The notes below the pieces were generated by a model. The model did no database searches and was not told the DNA's origin. It was given only the letters and a program-made list of their open reading frames with translations. The position numbers were made by a program, and so were the translations under genes. A stretch of DNA of 64,000 nt from positions 62,001-126,000 of the forward strand of contig NZ_QWDE01000004.1 in the NCBI RefSeq assembly GCF_003432065.1. The letters run 5' to 3'. Position 1 is the stretch's first letter, and each line of letters starts with the position of its first letter. The DNA is from Mucilaginibacter terrenus (GTDB lineage Bacteria > Bacteroidota > Bacteroidia > Sphingobacteriales > Sphingobacteriaceae). Shown here piece by piece: positions 61,039-64,000 of the stretch.

Positions 61039-62013
61039 TTATCTCATCGCAGGTGGCTGCGGTGCAGTTGTTTTAGGTGCATTAGGGTTAGCTTTCACAA
61101 TATCCACTACTTCTAACGTGAAAGTGATTGGCGCAAGCGCTGGAATCATCGGCGGAGCGCCCTGCTCGCCAAAAGCAAGACCTGACGGAATAATAAAAGT
61201 AGCCTTTGCTCCCTTGTTCAGCAGCTGCAAGCCTTCGTCCCAGCCTTTAATAACTTTGCCCTCACCTACCGGGATACGGATTGGCTGGTATTGGCGACGC
61301 GGGTCAACCGGCATTTTGCTGTCTTTAGCTTGTTTCTCAGCATCTTCTTTAACGCTGGTATCAAAAATTTTCCCGTTAAGCAATTTGCCTGTGTAATTTA
61401 CAACGGCAGTATCGCCGGCAACAATGTTAGGGCCTGATCCCGGCTTGTCTATCTGGTATTGTAAACCAGATGCTGTAGTTTGCAGTTTAAGCTTGTTGTC
61501 ATCTGCATACTTTTTAATTCTGGCAGGTTCAGCTTTCTTAACTGCTTCAATCTGGCCTTTCATATACTCAGATATTCTGCCCTGGAAAACAACATCAGTA
61601 AGGCTGCCGCGAGGAATCACCTTTTCTACTTTAATATCATACACCAGGTATTTGCCTTTTAAGCCTGGTGGCTTTGGCTGGCCCTTTTTGAATACCGAGT
61701 CGATATTCATTTTGAAGGTAGCGCTGTCGCCTTCACTCAGCAGTAATAAACCGCTGGCAATATCACCTTTTTTAGAATTTGGCGGCATAACGCTTGGAGA
61801 TGGACGGCCTTGCTCGTAGGTGCTGTAGATAACAGAATCACCTTCTGTTTTAAGTACCAGGTTCACGTTTAAAAAGTCGCCTGCTTTAATGTTGGTGCCC
61901 GACTTATCGGTATGTATATCGTAAAGCAACCCGCCTTCGGCCTGCTTAAATCCGCCTTTACAGCTTGCCAGGCCAGCGGCAGCAAGCGCTATAATCACTA
62001 AGTTTTTTCTCAT
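61039..62013 (-). CDS. FKBP-type peptidyl-prolyl isomerase lipoprotein
   Basis: 324 residues. Lipobox AGLASC gives Cys18. Two halves as in its neighbour: a partial N-terminal FKBP-like domain (LLYDIHTDKSGTNIKAGDFLNVNLV) and a full C-terminal FKBP domain with AVVNYTGKLLNGKIFDTS, RIPVGEGKVIKGWDEGLQLLNKGAKATFIIPSGLAFGEQG and ITFTLEVVDIV. It probably acts as an outer-membrane-anchored folding helper. It is a tandem paralogue of the gene at 60011-60982; each has its own terminator. Confidence 0.93.
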   Translation of the reverse strand: MRKNLVIIALAAAGLASCKGGFKQAEGGLLYDIHTDKSGTNIKAGDFLNVNLVLKTEGDSVIYSTYEQGRPSPSVMPPNSKKGDIASGLLLLSEGDSATFKMNIDSVFKKGQPKPPGLKGKYLVYDIKVEKVIPRGSLTDVVFQGRISEYMKGQIEAVKKAEPARIKKYADDNKLKLQTTASGLQYQIDKPGSGPNIVAGDTAVVNYTGKLLNGKIFDTSVKEDAEKQAKDSKMPVDPRRQYQPIRIPVGEGKVIKGWDEGLQLLNKGAKATFIIPSGLAFGEQGAPPMIPALAPITFTLEVVDIVKANPNAPKTTAPQPPAMR

Positions 62014-62021
62014 TTTAAAGT

Positions 62022-63032
62022 TTACTGTATTAATAGTTTTTTATATTCTGGTAGTATCGATTTAAATTCTGCCACGACCTCGTCAAGGCTTTTGTTTGAT
62101 TGCCCGCCCGACGCGTTGCGGTGACCGCCACCGCTGAAGTATTTCTTGCATATTTCATTAGCCGGAAACTCTCCCTTAGAACGCAGCGAAAGCTTTACCA
62201 TATCTTTCCGCTCCACAATGAAAGCAGCAAGCCTTATGCTGGCAATAGAAAGCGCGTAATTAACAATACCTTCTGTATCGCCGGTGTTTACGTTAAACTG
62301 TTGTATGTCGGCTTTACTAACGTAAATAATGGCAGTATTGTATTCAGGTAATATTTCAAGCTTATTTGCCAAGCAGTAGCCAAGGAAGCGCAACCTGTTT
62401 TCTGATGAGCTATTATAAATAAGATCGTGTATGCGCCAGTTAACCGCGCCTGCATCTATCAAGTCGGCTACTATGCGGTGCACCTCTGCAGTGGTGTTGG
62501 GCAACCTGAACGAAGCCGAATCGGTTAAAATGCCGGCATAAAGGCAACTAGCAACGTCTTTGTTGATGTACTCTTTATAGCCAAGCTCGTTAATAATAAA
62601 CCCGTAAACCAGTTGTGCGGTAGCACATGCGTTTATGTTCCAGCAGCGGTAATCATCAAAATCCTGCGGCTCCAGATGATGGTCTATCATTACCTTGTAA
62701 GCTTTGCTTGCGCCCACCAGTTCGCCCAATTGATTGATGCGGCTAAGGTGATTAAAGTCAAGGCAAAAAATAATGGCAGCTTCGGCAACCAGTAACGCTG
62801 CCTCTTCGGTATTTTCCGTATAGATGATCACCTCTTCATTACCGGGCATCCAACTTAAAAAGTCGGGGTAATCGGTAGGGGCAATAACCTTCGCATGGTG
62901 GCCAAGCTGTACCAGGTAATTGTACAATCCTAATGACGAACCCATAGCATCTCCATCAGGTTTATGATGGGTGGTGATAACTATTTTTTGGGGCTGGGCT
63001 AAAAGTTCTTTAAGCGAGGCTAAATCCAACAT
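62022..63032 (-). CDS. DHH-family phosphoesterase (NrnA-like)
   Basis: 336 residues. DHH domain: TTHHKPDGDAMGSSLG, FCLDFNHLSRI, MIDHHLEP; DHHA1 domain with SLRSKGEFPANEICKKYFSGGGHRNASGG. These are the marks of NrnA, which degrades nanoRNA and 3'-phosphoadenosine 5'-phosphate, and of related enzymes that hydrolyse pApA from c-di-AMP turnover. An in-frame TTG one codon upstream is ignored. Same strand as the FKBP gene with an 8-bp gap, likely one transcript. Confidence 0.92.
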   Translation of the reverse strand: MLDLASLKELLAQPQKIVITTHHKPDGDAMGSSLGLYNYLVQLGHHAKVIAPTDYPDFLSWMPGNEEVIIYTENTEEAALLVAEAAIIFCLDFNHLSRINQLGELVGASKAYKVMIDHHLEPQDFDDYRCWNINACATAQLVYGFIINELGYKEYINKDVASCLYAGILTDSASFRLPNTTAEVHRIVADLIDAGAVNWRIHDLIYNSSSENRLRFLGYCLANKLEILPEYNTAIIYVSKADIQQFNVNTGDTEGIVNYALSIASIRLAAFIVERKDMVKLSLRSKGEFPANEICKKYFSGGGHRNASGGQSNKSLDEVVAEFKSILPEYKKLLIQ

Positions 63033-63124
63033 CAATTATAAAACGAGGTGCAAAGCTAAATAAATTAATTAAATACAAGTGGCTTATTTAAGCGTAAAAG
63101 CTTTATGTTTCAGATGTAAAAGCC

Positions 63125-63132
63125 TACTTTTG
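63125..63132 (+). promoter_or_regulatory. -7 box of ndk
   Basis: TACTTTTG, 20 bases upstream of the ndk ATG. No clear -33 TTG. Confidence 0.55.
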
Positions 63133-63152
63133 CACCAATTTTTAAATACAAA

Positions 63153-63572
63153 ATGAAAACGAACAGAACATTTACAATGATAAAGCCTGATGCTGTTGCA
63201 AACGGGCATATCGGCGCAATTTTAGACAAGATAACCAAAGCTGGTTTTAAAATTATAGCCCTTAAATATACCGCTCTTACAAAAGAAAAAGCAGGCGAAT
63301 TTTACGCAGTGCACCAGGAACGCGGCTTTTTTAATGATCTGGTAAGCTTCATGACTTCAGGCCCGATTGTAGCTGCTATTCTCGAAAAAGAAAATGCTGT
63401 AGCTGATTTCCGTACGCTTATTGGCGCTACTGACCCTACTAAGGCTGATGAAGGTACTATACGTAACCTGTTTGCAAAATCAATAGAAGCAAATGCTGTA
63501 CACGGATCAGATTCTGACGAAAATGCCGAAATAGAAGGCAACTTTTTCTTTAACGGATTCGAAAGGTTCTAG
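63153..63572 (+). CDS. ndk: Nucleoside-diphosphate kinase
   Basis: 139 residues, full length. [16 protein letters not shown] at the N-terminus and the phosphohistidine loop [15 protein letters not shown] (His about 117) are present, with [15 protein letters not shown]. It balances NTP pools by moving phosphate between nucleotides. Monocistronic with its own promoter box and terminator. Confidence 0.97.
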   Translation: MKTNRTFTMIKPDAVANGHIGAILDKITKAGFKIIALKYTALTKEKAGEFYAVHQERGFFNDLVSFMTSGPIVAAILEKENAVADFRTLIGATDPTKADEGTIRNLFAKSIEANAVHGSDSDENAEIEGNFFFNGFERF

Positions 63573-63588
63573 TAATCAACATACTCTG

Positions 63589-63622
63589 CCCGGTTGTAAT
63601 AAAAGTTGCAACCGGATTTTTT
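63589..63622 (+). terminator. Terminator of ndk
   Basis: CCGGTTG/CAACCGG stem with an 11-base loop and T6. Confidence 0.85.
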
Positions 63623-63703
63623 ATGCCCTGTTCTTTGCGGTTTGTAAATAAGTTTACTAGCTTTACTTAGTTACCCAATTTTCCACCCGATAAAGTTAAG
63701 ATT

Positions 63704-63901
63704 ATGAAGCTGCTAATTAGATACACAATTTACTCTGTTATAATAGTTGTGCTTTTATTACTTGCTTTAGATGTGTACCGCTTTCACCCCGAAGCGCAGT
63801 TCGCTTTCATTTTCCCGGGCATATTTCTGCTGGCCTTTTCAAGTATAATGGACGATGCCATGAAAGGCATATCTTCACGCTTGCGATTAGGACGCAGGTA
63901 G
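63704..63901 (+). CDS. Small membrane protein, unknown function
   Basis: 65 residues with two hydrophobic stretches (about 4-23, IRYTIYSVIIVVLLLLALDV; about 33-47, FAFIFPGIFLLAF) and a basic C-terminus. I see no family. It is preceded by an 81-bp gap after the ndk terminator. Coding status rests on ORF length, Bacteroidota-like base use and a plausible ATG. Confidence 0.5.
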   Translation: MKLLIRYTIYSVIIVVLLLLALDVYRFHPEAQFAFIFPGIFLLAFSSIMDDAMKGISSRLRLGRR

Positions 63902-63902
63902 G

Positions 63903-64000
63903 TTAGAGAAAAATAATTTCCTCTACCAATTGGGTTTTGGCTTCCTCGTTAATGCCGGCGATTATTTGTGTGCGCATCATAACCAATTCGTTTTTAATTA
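63903..64000 (-). CDS. C-terminal end of an unidentified protein (cut by window edge)
   Basis: An open minus-strand frame enters from the right edge and ends at TAA 63905-63903. The visible 31 residues end NEEAKTQLVEEIIFL. Only helical, charged sequence can be seen, so no function is given. It is convergent with the small membrane protein (1 bp between stops). Confidence 0.5.
   Translation of the reverse strand, partial: IKNELVMMRTQIIAGINEEAKTQLVEEIIFL

Overview
The window looks like a chromosomal segment of a Bacteroidota bacterium of the Sphingobacteriaceae type (Mucilaginibacter/Pedobacter-like; genus is inference). The reasons are a SusC/SusD pair, type IX secretion and gliding genes (gldJ, porV, a type B sorting-domain cargo), DUF1080 and Gfo/Idh/MocA secreted enzymes, an M1 aminopeptidase, almost no Shine-Dalgarno sequences, and promoters of the TTG-N17..20-TAnnTTTG class (gcvP, tRNA-Ser, the DUF1569 gene). 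Most genes are housekeeping. Several ORFs that appear to open at TTG were moved to the in-frame ATG expected for the family; pta and the acyltransferase seem truly to start at TTG.

Layout. 1-13.5 kb: truncated CheY-like regulator, ABM protein, small exported protein, gcvP, a 1135-residue type IX cargo, pdxJ, a DUF5655 protein, an exported deacetylase-like protein, ahcY, M23 peptidase, bacilliredoxin. 13.5-24.3 kb: MacB/FtsX-like permease with a perfect 24-bp palindrome in its leader, DUF1080 hydrolase plus Gfo/Idh/MocA oxidoreductase, M1 aminopeptidase, c-di-AMP cyclase, polyprenyl synthase, tRNA-Ser(GGA). 24.3-29.5 kb: susD and susC behind a long leader holding a SAM-I riboswitch and a 29-codon Cys/Met-ending leader peptide. 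29.6-44.6 kb: pta-ackA, glycerophosphodiesterase, transglutaminase-like protein, GbsR-type regulator, photolyase-related protein, DUF4142, SPW protein, nitrilase, lytic transglycosylase, S4 pseudouridine synthase, SRPBCC, sulfurtransferase, YkuK. 45-48.6 kb: gldJ divergent from porV, then ispF. 48.6-50.75 kb: AT-rich accessory island of three unrecognised genes bracketed by two-hairpin repeats. 50.75-64 kb: beta-barrel protein, acetylxylan esterase, acyltransferase, exported protein, LytS/LytTR two-component pair, DUF1569, asparaginase, TatD, two FKBP isomerases, DHH phosphoesterase, ndk, a small membrane protein and a truncated ORF.

Four signals stand out. (1) The susC/susD operon has tandem leader elements: SAM-I aptamer, then a short ORF ending in Met-Arg-Cys-Cys-Cys, then hairpins, which suggests uptake of a sulfur compound under double control. 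(2) A roughly 216-bp intergenic element occurs three times, each time in a convergent gene pair with its conserved core 4-5 bp after a stop codon. (3) The 48.6-50.75 kb island reads R-gene-L three times, where L and R are the halves of a repeat, like a cassette array. (4) The photolyase-related protein belongs by sequence to the iron-sulfur lineage but appears to lack all four cluster cysteines.

Working groups of genes: pta-ackA for acetate/acetyl-CoA exchange; gldJ, porV and the sorting-domain protein for type IX secretion; DUF1080 with the oxidoreductase probably for 3-keto-sugar chemistry; cdaA (c-di-AMP synthesis) and, 39 kb away, a DHH phosphoesterase that could act on the breakdown product.
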